Source of the DNA: Halieaceae bacterium UBA5044
Lineage (GTDB): Bacteria > Pseudomonadota > Gammaproteobacteria > Pseudomonadales > Halieaceae
Length of the DNA: 64,000 nucleotides
Assembly (NCBI GenBank): GCA_002416125.1
Contig: DIBU01000016.1
Span: 33,186-97,185, forward strand
Direction of reading: 5' to 3'
Shown in pieces: positions 25,475 to 34,761 of the stretch (positions are counted from its first letter, which is position 1; each line of letters starts with the position of its first letter). Both the position numbers and the translations under genes were made by a program. The notes under the pieces are model-generated. The model was not told where the DNA came from, searched no databases, and worked only from the letters and a program-made list of their open reading frames with translations.

Positions 25475-26407
25475 ATGCTCAGTCGCCGTCAACTCCTGCT
25501 TGCCAGTGCCCTGCTCGCCGCGACACGGGGCGGCACTCTCCACGCCGCCGCGCCTGCGCCACGCGGCACAGCCCTGCGGCGCCCCATCCCCGCCTCCGGG
25601 GAAATGCTGCCTGTGATCGGCATGGGCACCTCCCGCACCTTCGATGTCGACGCCGGAGCGGATGCGGCGCAACCCCTCATGGCGGTGCTGGAGACGTTCT
25701 TTGCCAACGGTGGCCAGGTTATCGACTCATCCCCTATGTATGGCAAGGCGGAAACCCGCGTGGGCGACCTGCTGCGCTCGATGCCGGAACGTCCCCCCCT
25801 GTTTGCCGCAACGAAGGTATGGACCGATGGTCGCGAAGCGGGTATTGCCCAGATGGAAGAATCCGCCAGGCGCATGGCCGTGGAGCGGTTCGACCTGATT
25901 GCCGTGCACAACCTGGTCGACTGGCGCACCCAGCTGGACACCCTCAAGCGCTGGAAAGAGGAAGGCAAGGTCCGCTATATCGGGATCACCACCTCGCACG
26001 GACGCGATCACGCCGAATTTCTGCAGATCATGCGCGAGGAACCCCTGGATTTCGTGCAGTTCAGCTACAACATTGCCGACCGACGGGCGGAGGAAGCGCT
26101 GCTGCCCACCGCCGCAGACCGCGGCATTGCCACCATGATCAACCGCCCCTACCAGCGCGGCGACCTGTTTGCGGCAACCCGCGGTGCCCCGCTGCCCGCT
26201 GTGGCAACAGAGCTGGGCTGCAGCAGCTGGGGCCAGTTTTTCCTTAAATTCATTCTCGGCCATCCCGCGGTGACCTGCGTGATACCGGCCACCTCCAGCC
26301 CCAGACACATGCAGGACAACATGCAGGCGGGCTTCGGCGCCCTGCCCGATGCAGCGCAGCGAGAGGAAATGCTGCGGGTCTTTGCCGCGCTGCGAGCCAG
26401 CAGTTGA
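25475..26407 (+). CDS. Aldo/keto reductase with Tat-like signal peptide
   Basis: This 310 aa NADPH-dependent oxidoreductase has a TIM-barrel fold. The N-terminus (LSRRQLLLASALLAA) carries paired arginines and a hydrophobic stretch ending near LHAAA, resembling a twin-arginine export signal. Folded export with bound cofactor is therefore likely. Family motifs include IGMGTSRTFDV, VIDSSPMYGKAE with the catalytic Tyr, and later YIGITTSH. The ATG at 25475 is preceded by GAGG; an upstream in-frame ATG would put charged residues before the signal. Its stop overlaps the start of the next gene as TTGA, so both are probably coexpressed. The substrate is unknown. Confidence 0.82.
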   Translation: MLSRRQLLLASALLAATRGGTLHAAAPAPRGTALRRPIPASGEMLPVIGMGTSRTFDVDAGADAAQPLMAVLETFFANGGQVIDSSPMYGKAETRVGDLLRSMPERPPLFAATKVWTDGREAGIAQMEESARRMAVERFDLIAVHNLVDWRTQLDTLKRWKEEGKVRYIGITTSHGRDHAEFLQIMREEPLDFVQFSYNIADRRAEEALLPTAADRGIATMINRPYQRGDLFAATRGAPLPAVATELGCSSWGQFFLKFILGHPAVTCVIPATSSPRHMQDNMQAGFGALPDAAQREEMLRVFAALRASS

Positions 26408-27714
26408 CCCCCACACGCCGCCCGCTGCAACGCCTGCTGTCACTGGCCTGTGAGGTAGAAACCAGAGAAGTCACTGCCACCCTCGCGTCCTTTGTCCTGA
26501 TACTGACGCTGATGGGGGCATACTACCTGCTACGCCCGGTCCGCGACGCAATGGCCAGCAACTGGAGCGATGCGGAAGTCAGCTGGCTGTGGACCTTCAC
26601 CTTTGTTTTCAGTACAGCGGCGGTCTCGTTGTATGGCGCCGCTGTTGCGCGTATCCGCCTGCAGTACCTGGTACCCGGTGTCTACGGCTGCTTTGCCCTG
26701 AGTTTCGTACTCTTCTACCTCGCGGCCAGCGGTGACACGCGCAACACCCTGATCGACAAAGCGTTTTACGTCTGGGTCAGCGTGTTCAGCCTGTTTCATG
26801 TGTCCGTGTTCTGGAGCTTCATGTCCGACTGCTTCTCCCGCGGACAGTCCAAGCGGCTGTTCGGCTTCATTGGCGCCGGCGCGAGTATCGGTGCCCTCGG
26901 GGGGCCGGCCCTGGTCACCGTGCTGGCGGGTACAGGCGGCGTAGAACCCTTGCTGCTGATCGCGGCCCTTATGCTGGTACTCACGCTACCCGTTATTGCG
27001 CTGCTGCAACGGCAACAGCTCAAGGGCCTCGCGCAGGATTTTGTCAGCAGCGGCCGCGATGAGCTCGCGACCATCGGCGGCAACCCCTTTGCCGGCTTTG
27101 CTGCATTTCGCGACAACCGCTACCTGTGGGGCATCGCCCTGTTTCTGTTTCTCTACACCGCCATCAGCTCGTTTGTCTATTTTGAGCTGAAAAACCTGCT
27201 CGCGGACTACGACGAGGGCAGACGCGCACAGATCTGGGCTGCCATGGACCTTGCGGTAAACACCCTCACGGTGCTGATCGCGGCCTTTGCCACCGGCCGC
27301 ATGGCGAATCATCTGGGCCTGCCTTTCACCCTTGCCAGCGTGCCCGTCGCCATCTGCGGCGGGATGCTGCTGCTCGCAGCTGCCCCCGCGGTTGCCGTGG
27401 TCGTGGTCGTGCAGGTGGTCCGGCGTGCAGGTAACTATGCCATTTCGCGCCCGGCCCGGGAGATGCTGTTCACCGCAGTGGACCGCGAAACCCGCTTCAA
27501 GGCGAAACCGGTGATCGATATTGTGGTCTACCGGGGAGGCGACATGCTCAACGCCTGGGCGTTTACCGCCCTCACCCAGGGGCTGGGCCTTGGCATGGCG
27601 GCGATTGCGCTGATCGGCGCAGGCATCGCCGCCTGCTGGGGCCTGACCGGCATTTACCTTGGACGCAGCTTTGAGCGTCAGTACAGCCCACGGTCCGGCG
27701 CACCAAATAGTTGA
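26404..27714 (+). CDS. ATP/ADP translocase-like (NTP/NDP exchange) or related MFS carrier
   Basis: This 436 aa integral membrane protein has about 12 helices. The first helix region contains YYLLRPVRDAMASNW, the pattern shared with the Tlc nucleotide carriers of Rickettsia and Chlamydia and with their free-living relatives. Other shared stretches are FWSFMSDCFSRGQSKRLFG (the loop before helix 5, with GAGASIGALGGP following) and YAISRPAREMLFTAV. Free-living bacterial members often lack demonstrated ATP exchange, so the name marks ancestry only. The start is a TTG that overlaps the aldo/keto reductase stop. No HEAT-repeat extension is present. Confidence 0.75.
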   Translation: MTPTRRPLQRLLSLACEVETREVTATLASFVLILTLMGAYYLLRPVRDAMASNWSDAEVSWLWTFTFVFSTAAVSLYGAAVARIRLQYLVPGVYGCFALSFVLFYLAASGDTRNTLIDKAFYVWVSVFSLFHVSVFWSFMSDCFSRGQSKRLFGFIGAGASIGALGGPALVTVLAGTGGVEPLLLIAALMLVLTLPVIALLQRQQLKGLAQDFVSSGRDELATIGGNPFAGFAAFRDNRYLWGIALFLFLYTAISSFVYFELKNLLADYDEGRRAQIWAAMDLAVNTLTVLIAAFATGRMANHLGLPFTLASVPVAICGGMLLLAAAPAVAVVVVVQVVRRAGNYAISRPAREMLFTAVDRETRFKAKPVIDIVVYRGGDMLNAWAFTALTQGLGLGMAAIALIGAGIAACWGLTGIYLGRSFERQYSPRSGAPNS

Positions 27715-27816
27715 GCCAACCCGCACCGCGTGCACTCAGCGGGGCGGCTGCCCCTAGCCCCGGTGCCCGCGAGGGCTATACTGCCTGACACCAAGCGATT
27801 CTCGGAGGTCACCACC

Positions 27817-28905
27817 ATGGCCACAGCGGCTGACTACAATCTCGGACCCAACACATTCCCCCGCGGCTGGTTTATTGTCGCGGAGAGCAAGGAGCTGGAT
27901 GCGGGGCCCATGGCCGTGCGTTTCTTCGGCCAGGATCTCGCGCTGTACCGTGGCGAAAGCGGCAAGCCCGTGCTGCTGGACGCCTACTGCGCGCATATGG
28001 GCACCCACCTGACCGCCAGCACCAGTGCCATGATCGTGAAGAACGGCGAGCAGATTGAAGGCGACTCCATTCGCTGCCCCTACCACGGCTGGCGCTACAG
28101 CTGCGATGGCGATGTAGACGACATCCCCTACTCCGACGGCCCTTACCCCAAATCGGCGTCGATACGCTCCTACCCCGTGGTAGACAGCATGGGCTGCGTA
28201 ATGGCCTGGTACGATCCGGACGGACGCGCACCCGACTACGACGCGCCCCTGCTCAAGCAGTGGGATGACCCGCAGTGGGTGCAGTGGGAACTGGATCACC
28301 TGGGCGAACTGGACATTCACCCGCAGGAAATCATCGACAATATGGCCGACTGCCGCCACCTGGGCCCCACCCACGGCGCACCCTGCGAGTACTTCGAGAA
28401 CGAGCTCCGGGACCAGGTGTACATCCAGCGCCAGGGTGGTCCGATGCAGCTCTACAACACCTACCTGTATACCACCACCTGGTACACCGGGCCGGGTGTG
28501 CTGCTGTCCAAGCAGGTGTTCGGTGACGCCGTCATGTTCGAGCTGATCGCCAACACACCCGTGGACGATGGCAGGGTCAAGGCCTGGCACGCGGTGCTCT
28601 ACCGCGGCTCCGAATCACCCGCCAGCGATGCCGACAAGGCCGCAGCCAAGCAGTTTCAGGCCAACGCCCTGGAGGCCTTCGCCGCCGACTTCAATGTGTG
28701 GAAGTTCAAGCGCCCCGCGCTGAAAATCATGCAGATGAAAACGGATGGTCCATTCAAGACCGGGCGCAAGTGGTACTCCCAGTTTTTCGCCACGCCGGAG
28801 CAGGCGGCGGAGATTCGCAAGGACGTGAACGGCACGCACTACACGCAGGGCCTGATCACACCGAAGGAAGCCGGCCACTCGATCGACGACGGCCTGCCCT
28901 TCTAG
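27817..28905 (+). CDS. Rieske non-heme iron oxygenase (KshA-like)
   Basis: This 362 aa oxygenase component is predicted to hydroxylate a cyclic substrate using electrons from a separate reductase that is not in the window. The Rieske 2Fe-2S ligands are CAH and CPYHGW, but 26 residues separate His from the second Cys, about ten more than in KshA. The catalytic iron triad fits DNMADCRHLGPTHG (His, His) plus a later Asp. The C-terminal half is of the helix-grip type. The best resemblance is to 3-ketosteroid 9-alpha-hydroxylase and related steroid or terpenoid oxygenases. The ATG at 27817 follows GGAGG, and a TATACT lies at 27777-27782. It stands alone between a carrier and an M48 peptidase. Confidence 0.82.
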   Translation: MATAADYNLGPNTFPRGWFIVAESKELDAGPMAVRFFGQDLALYRGESGKPVLLDAYCAHMGTHLTASTSAMIVKNGEQIEGDSIRCPYHGWRYSCDGDVDDIPYSDGPYPKSASIRSYPVVDSMGCVMAWYDPDGRAPDYDAPLLKQWDDPQWVQWELDHLGELDIHPQEIIDNMADCRHLGPTHGAPCEYFENELRDQVYIQRQGGPMQLYNTYLYTTTWYTGPGVLLSKQVFGDAVMFELIANTPVDDGRVKAWHAVLYRGSESPASDADKAAAKQFQANALEAFAADFNVWKFKRPALKIMQMKTDGPFKTGRKWYSQFFATPEQAAEIRKDVNGTHYTQGLITPKEAGHSIDDGLPF

Positions 28906-28998
28906 GCCTTCCGCAACGCGGAACCGGCACTCCCCCGGCGGGTCAAAACCCTCGCGGAAATCGGCTACACTGGCCGCCACACTGCGAGGGACCCGCCC

Positions 28999-29826
28999 AT
29001 GAAACGACTGCTCATCCCGGCCGCCGCGGCCTGCCTGCTGACCGCCTGTGCCACCAGCCCCACGGGGCGCTCCCAGTTCATGCTGATTTCCCCCGAGTCA
29101 GCCATCGTGGAGTCGCGCACGGCCTATCTGAGCACGGTCTCCGACCTCGACAAGCAGAACAAGCTGTCCAGCGACAAGGCGCTGGCCAAGCGCGTTGCCG
29201 AAATTACCGGCAGGCTGGTCACCGTGGCGATGCAGGAATACCCACGTTCCGCAGACTGGGAGTGGAGCGTCGCGGTCATTGACGACCCGAAAACCGTCAA
29301 CGCCTGGTGCATGGCGGGTGGCCGCATGGCGGTTTACACCGGCCTGTTTGAACAGCTCAAGCTGACCGATGCGGAATTCGCCCAGATCATGGGCCATGAA
29401 ATCTCCCATGCACTGGCCAACCACACCGCCGAGCGCATGTCCCGAGCCATGGCGACCACGCTGGGCGTCGTCGCCGTCGGCGCCATGTCCGACCGGCCGG
29501 CAGTCGCGATGGGCGGGGCTGCCGTGGCTGCCAAGCTGGCGCTGGAGCTGCCCAACAGTCGCACCGCGGAGCTTGAAGCCGACCATCTGGGCATGGAAAT
29601 CGCCGTGCGCGCCGGTTACGACCCGGATGCGGCGGTCACCCTGTGGGAGAAAATGGGGTCAGTGGGCGGCGGCGAACGGCCACCGGAGTTCCTCAGCACA
29701 CACCCTGCCCCGGGCAACCGACAGGCCGCACTGGCCGCCATGGCGAACGAGGCGCGCCAGTTGAACCCGAGTGGCAGCAAGGCCAGGGTGCAGCCGATCC
29801 AGGTCCTTACCGCCGACGCCCAGTAA
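28999..29826 (+). CDS. M48 family metallopeptidase lipoprotein
   Basis: This 275 aa zinc peptidase is of the Oma1/LoiP/BepA type, acting in the periplasm on misfolded or loose outer-membrane proteins. The signal peptide ends in a lipobox (LLTAC), so it should be lipid-anchored. The active site HEISH lies in GHEISHALANHTAERM, and the third ligand Glu is in ELEADHLGMEIAVRAGYDP. It lacks the TPR domain of BepA, so it is nearer to LoiP/YcaL. A possible promoter TCAAAA-17-TACACT sits at 28943-28971. The neighbouring genes do not overlap it. Confidence 0.9.
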   Translation: MKRLLIPAAAACLLTACATSPTGRSQFMLISPESAIVESRTAYLSTVSDLDKQNKLSSDKALAKRVAEITGRLVTVAMQEYPRSADWEWSVAVIDDPKTVNAWCMAGGRMAVYTGLFEQLKLTDAEFAQIMGHEISHALANHTAERMSRAMATTLGVVAVGAMSDRPAVAMGGAAVAAKLALELPNSRTAELEADHLGMEIAVRAGYDPDAAVTLWEKMGSVGGGERPPEFLSTHPAPGNRQAALAAMANEARQLNPSGSKARVQPIQVLTADAQ

Positions 29827-29831
29827 GCGCT

Positions 29832-30980
29832 TCAGTCAGCAGCGCGCACATAGGTCGCTTCCATCAGCTCATCGGCAAGCACTTCGCTCAGGTAACGTTC
29901 GGCGGCCGCACGCGTTGCGACCGAGCGCGAGAACTGCCGATCAAAGAAGCTGCCCACCACGACCCGGGTGAGCATCTGCTGGCGCAGCGGGTTCATCGCC
30001 TCCGGCAGAGGGTCCATGGTGCACAGCGCGGATTCCGCACCGTAATTGATGCCCATCTCGGGTGGCCCTATCAGGTCAAACCACGGTTCTTCTTCCGCCC
30101 CCGCCATGGAGCGTTGCACGATCCAGCAGCCTACCGCGTCCGGGTTGGAAAGCCAGCGCATGGCGGCCGCGGGGTCGGCAAAACCGGCATGGGAAGCACC
30201 GCGCAGCGTGACCAGCTCGCCACCGGGCACCTGCTCCGGCACCGGCCTGGCGTTGTCCTCCCAGGGCACAATGGCGTCGATATCACCCGCCAGCATCAGA
30301 AACGGCAGCGGGTGATGGCGATAGAACACATCGGTAAATACGAAGGTGGGTCCGGCAATCGACAAAGCCGCTGAAATACGGGAGTCGCGCATCTCCGGGT
30401 GGAAGGCCACCAGTGTCGAGGTCAGGCCACCCAGCGAAAGCCCGAGCGCGCCAATCCTCTCGGGGTCAACCTGCTGGTATAGGGCACTGCCCGGCGTCTC
30501 GGATGCCGCCAGCAGCTCGTCGATCAGGAAGCTGACATCGGCGGGCTGGTTTACCACATCCTGCACGCGCGGACCGCCGGGGGCGCGCAGGTTGGTCAGG
30601 GGATAGGTAGGCGCAATAACGATGTAGCCGTGGCTCGCCAGGTACGCCGCCAGCGACTCTGCCTCCTGACGCGAGGAGGAAAATCCGTGGCTGTAGACCA
30701 GCAGGGGATAAGGCGCCGACTCCCGGTTCTCGGGATACCACAGCGTGGTTTCCAGCCGGCGGTCGGCGGCGCCCGGATAGTCGCCATTGGCATCCGTGCG
30801 GCGCGAGGTGTCCACGTAGTCACGCTCCACCTTGACCACAGGCAGTGGGCCGGGCTGCAGCCGTGCAGCGCTTTCGGTGCCCGGCACGAAGGGCTCGGGC
30901 TGCTTGCCCGTGGCCAGTAGCCACAGCCCCCCGCCGACCAGCAGCGAGACTATCAGCAGAAATTTCAGCAAGGTTTTCAT
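29832..30980 (-). CDS. Alpha/beta hydrolase, dienelactone hydrolase-like, membrane-anchored
   Basis: This 382 aa hydrolase has an N-terminal hydrophobic helix (about residues 5-25) that would anchor or export it. The catalytic Ser is in GLSLGG, the Asp is probably in LAGDIDAIVP and the His in GASHAGFADP. The segment YPLLVYSHGFSSSRQEAE resembles platelet-activating-factor acetylhydrolase and chlorophyllase-type esterases. It converges on the M48 peptidase with five bases between the stops. Substrate is not predictable; a periplasmic lipase or esterase is the family expectation. Confidence 0.8.
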   Translation of the reverse strand: MKTLLKFLLIVSLLVGGGLWLLATGKQPEPFVPGTESAARLQPGPLPVVKVERDYVDTSRRTDANGDYPGAADRRLETTLWYPENRESAPYPLLVYSHGFSSSRQEAESLAAYLASHGYIVIAPTYPLTNLRAPGGPRVQDVVNQPADVSFLIDELLAASETPGSALYQQVDPERIGALGLSLGGLTSTLVAFHPEMRDSRISAALSIAGPTFVFTDVFYRHHPLPFLMLAGDIDAIVPWEDNARPVPEQVPGGELVTLRGASHAGFADPAAAMRWLSNPDAVGCWIVQRSMAGAEEEPWFDLIGPPEMGINYGAESALCTMDPLPEAMNPLRQQMLTRVVVGSFFDRQFSRSVATRAAAERYLSEVLADELMEATYVRAAD

Positions 30981-31022
30981 CGGATCATCGGTACCTGTTG
31001 TCTGGCGAGAATGGAGCCGCTT

Positions 31023-32207
<1,185 letters not shown>

Positions 32208-32396
32208 GGGACACCCCTAAAGCTGCTTGTGGGCGCCTACGATAGCAGCCCCGGGGGCATCGACAAAGTGGCGCCTGCGGCGCGCGGAACAGATTTCTCT
32301 ACAAGAGGACGACGGAAGGGCATACAGCTAGATTGGAAGGGGGATGCATCGATGTGCGGGCGCCCCGCCCGGCGTGCCCGCATAGTCAGGCCTGCC

Positions 32397-33107
32397 TCAG
32401 TCGAGGAAGTCGACCTCGCCGGTGGCCACATCATACATGGCGCCGACCACGGTCAGCTTGCCCTGGTCAACCAGCCCTTTCAGGACCGGGCTGTCGCGGA
32501 GGATTTTCGCCACCGTCAGGGACACGTTCTTCTCAGCCACCTGGTTGACCCACTCGGTATTGCTGGAGTCACGCGGGCCACTGGCCGTTGGCACCGCTTC
32601 CACCGCCTCGTGGATGTGTGCGAGGTTGCTGGTCAGGTTGCCCATTTCCACGCCGTCACAGGCGCCCTTCACCGCGCCACATGCCGTGTGGCCCAACACC
32701 ACGATCGCCTTGGAGCCGGCAACGGCCGCCGCGAACTCCATGCTGCCCAGCAGTTCCGGCGTTACCACGTTGCCGGCAATGCGCGGGCTGAAAATATCAC
32801 CCAGACCCTGGTCAAACACCAGCTCCGGCGGTACGCGGGAGTCTATACAACCGAGCACAATGGAATGCGGATACTGGCCGGCAGCCGTTGCATCCACCTG
32901 GCCGGGAAGGTCACGCTTGAGCATGTCGCCGGAGACGAAGCGCTCGTTGCCCGCGCGCAGCATGGCCACGGCGTCCGCCGGGGTCAGCGCCGCCTGGGTG
33001 ACCGCGGTTTGCGTGACCGGCGCCTCCAGAGCGTAGGCCACAGGAGCAAATGCGCCCACAGCGGCGGCCATTGCCAGAGCCTGGGAAAATGTCTTCAGTG
33101 CCTTCAT
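32397..33107 (-). CDS. Exported beta-class carbonic anhydrase
   Basis: This 236 aa zinc enzyme reversibly hydrates CO2. An N-terminal signal peptide ends near AYALE, so it should act in the periplasm. The zinc ligands are visible: Cys and the Asp-Arg dyad in CIDSRVPPE, then His and Cys in GHTACGAVKGACDG. The PRIAGN segment is typical of beta-class enzymes. Most bacterial beta-type enzymes are cytoplasmic, but the exported group exists in Proteobacteria. There is no operon partner. The ATG at 33107 is preceded by AAAGGAGCGATCC, a good Shine-Dalgarno. Confidence 0.88.
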   Translation of the reverse strand: MKALKTFSQALAMAAAVGAFAPVAYALEAPVTQTAVTQAALTPADAVAMLRAGNERFVSGDMLKRDLPGQVDATAAGQYPHSIVLGCIDSRVPPELVFDQGLGDIFSPRIAGNVVTPELLGSMEFAAAVAGSKAIVVLGHTACGAVKGACDGVEMGNLTSNLAHIHEAVEAVPTASGPRDSSNTEWVNQVAEKNVSLTVAKILRDSPVLKGLVDQGKLTVVGAMYDVATGEVDFLD

Positions 33108-33219
33108 GGATCGCTCCTTTCTGCAAAATTCGATGGGCGTAGCGTAACGACTGCATTACCTTCGATCTATTCGAATTTTAAGCGATTTTGGTTCACTTTT
33201 ATCTGAAGATAGTCGCGCT

Positions 33220-34569
33220 TCACAGGGAGGTGTCATACTCGAGGGGGGTGACATGGCGGTCAAATTCCTGCATTTCCTGCTCTTTCATGAGCGTGAACAC
33301 ACGCTGGAACTCGGCGCCGAAGTACTCCGCGATAAACCCCGAACTGCGAAAACGTTCCACCGCCTCCGGCCAGTGCCGGGGCAGCGTCCGCGGCACCTGG
33401 TCATAGGCATTGCCGGTCACCGGTGGAGGCGGCTGCAGCGCGTGCTCCAGCCCATGCAGCATGCCGGCGAGTATCGCTGCGACGACCAGATGCGGGTGCG
33501 CATCGGCGCCGGCAAGTCGGTGCTCAATGCGCGTGGCGGCGGGTTGATCCGCCGGCACCCGCACCGACACCGTGCGGTTCTCATAGCCCCAGCAGGGTGC
33601 CTCGGGCGCATGGGTTCCGCGGCGGAACCGGCGATAGGAGTTCAGGTGCGGCGCAAACAGCAGCATGCAGTCCTCCATGCTGGCCAGGCAGCCCGCTATC
33701 GCCTGCCGCAACAGGGGCGTACCGGCAACCGTACCATCGTCGAACACATTGTTGCCCGCTGTATCCAGCACACTGCAATGTACGTGCATGCCATTGCCGG
33801 CGAGGTCGCCGAAGGGTTTCGCCATGAAGGTTGCCCGCAAGTCATGACTGCGGGCCACGCCCCGGATGAGGCGCTGCAGCATCACCGCCTGGTCACAGGC
33901 GCGCAGGGCGTCCGCACAGTGCAACAGGTTGATTTCGTACTGCGAGGGCGCCCCCTCCTTGATCAGCGTATCCACCGGCAGTTGCTGCACCGTGCAGGCA
34001 TCCCGTATGGCGTGCATCAGCGGCGCCATGTCGGCCATGGTATCCAGACCATAGGTCTGCCCCGCGTGCAGCTGGCCGCCCACCCGGTCCGACTGCGTAT
34101 GCCGCGGCCGCCCCAGGCTGTCGCTCTCGGGACCCAGCAGGTAAAACTCCATCTCGGTCGCCAGCACCGGCGTCAAGCCTCGCTGCGCGAAACGCTGGAG
34201 GATATTGCGCAGGATGAACCGGGCATCCAGCGCACCCGGGCTGCCGTCAGCCTCACGCATGGACATCAGCACCTGGCCCGTGGGCCGCGCCATCCAGGGC
34301 ACGCGCGCCAGCGTGCCGACATCCGCCTCGCAGAAGCCATCGCCATCCCCGCCCGCAGCGATCCAGGCTTCGATATCACGCCCCCAGGCATCGAAGGCCA
34401 CGGAGCTGGCAGGCAGTTTCAATTCACCGGCGACAACCTTGTGGATCTTGTCCCGGTTTATCCACTTGCCGCGCATGCCACCGCCGAGATCCGGCAGCAT
34501 GACTTCAAACACTTCAATGTCCGGATTGCCCTGCAGAAAGTCCTGCAGGTACTGCTGCGAATTGTCCAT
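33220..34569 (-). CDS. Glutamine synthetase family, gamma-glutamylpolyamine synthetase-like
   Basis: This 449 aa enzyme is of the PuuA/SpuI type and not the ammonia-assimilating GlnA type. ATP- and metal-binding Glu residues are in TEMEFYLLG. The segment GNGMHVHCSVLD has the His of the active site, and FAPHLNSYRRF and YENRTVSVRVPA complete the catalytic domain. The beta-grasp N-terminal domain is shortened, as in PuuA. The ATG at 34569 was chosen because AGGAAG is upstream and the frame before it reads through the intergenic region. It is divergent from a polyamine-type aminotransferase, so a role in glutamylating putrescine or a related diamine is likely. Confidence 0.82.
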   Translation of the reverse strand: MDNSQQYLQDFLQGNPDIEVFEVMLPDLGGGMRGKWINRDKIHKVVAGELKLPASSVAFDAWGRDIEAWIAAGGDGDGFCEADVGTLARVPWMARPTGQVLMSMREADGSPGALDARFILRNILQRFAQRGLTPVLATEMEFYLLGPESDSLGRPRHTQSDRVGGQLHAGQTYGLDTMADMAPLMHAIRDACTVQQLPVDTLIKEGAPSQYEINLLHCADALRACDQAVMLQRLIRGVARSHDLRATFMAKPFGDLAGNGMHVHCSVLDTAGNNVFDDGTVAGTPLLRQAIAGCLASMEDCMLLFAPHLNSYRRFRRGTHAPEAPCWGYENRTVSVRVPADQPAATRIEHRLAGADAHPHLVVAAILAGMLHGLEHALQPPPPVTGNAYDQVPRTLPRHWPEAVERFRSSGFIAEYFGAEFQRVFTLMKEQEMQEFDRHVTPLEYDTSL

Positions 34570-34761
34570 CGGTTTGGTCTTCCTGTGTACTACACCCCGG
34601 GCCGCCACCGGCCTGGCCCGGCCGGTGTCCCCGGCAAAAACACCGGGAGGGGGTAGTGGATTCGCGGTGGCCCTGTGCCACACTGGGCTTACTCTACATT
34701 AAACTACGCTCCACGCCTGCGCGGCCATACCGGGCCCGGGCAGAGACACAGGACAGCTGGC

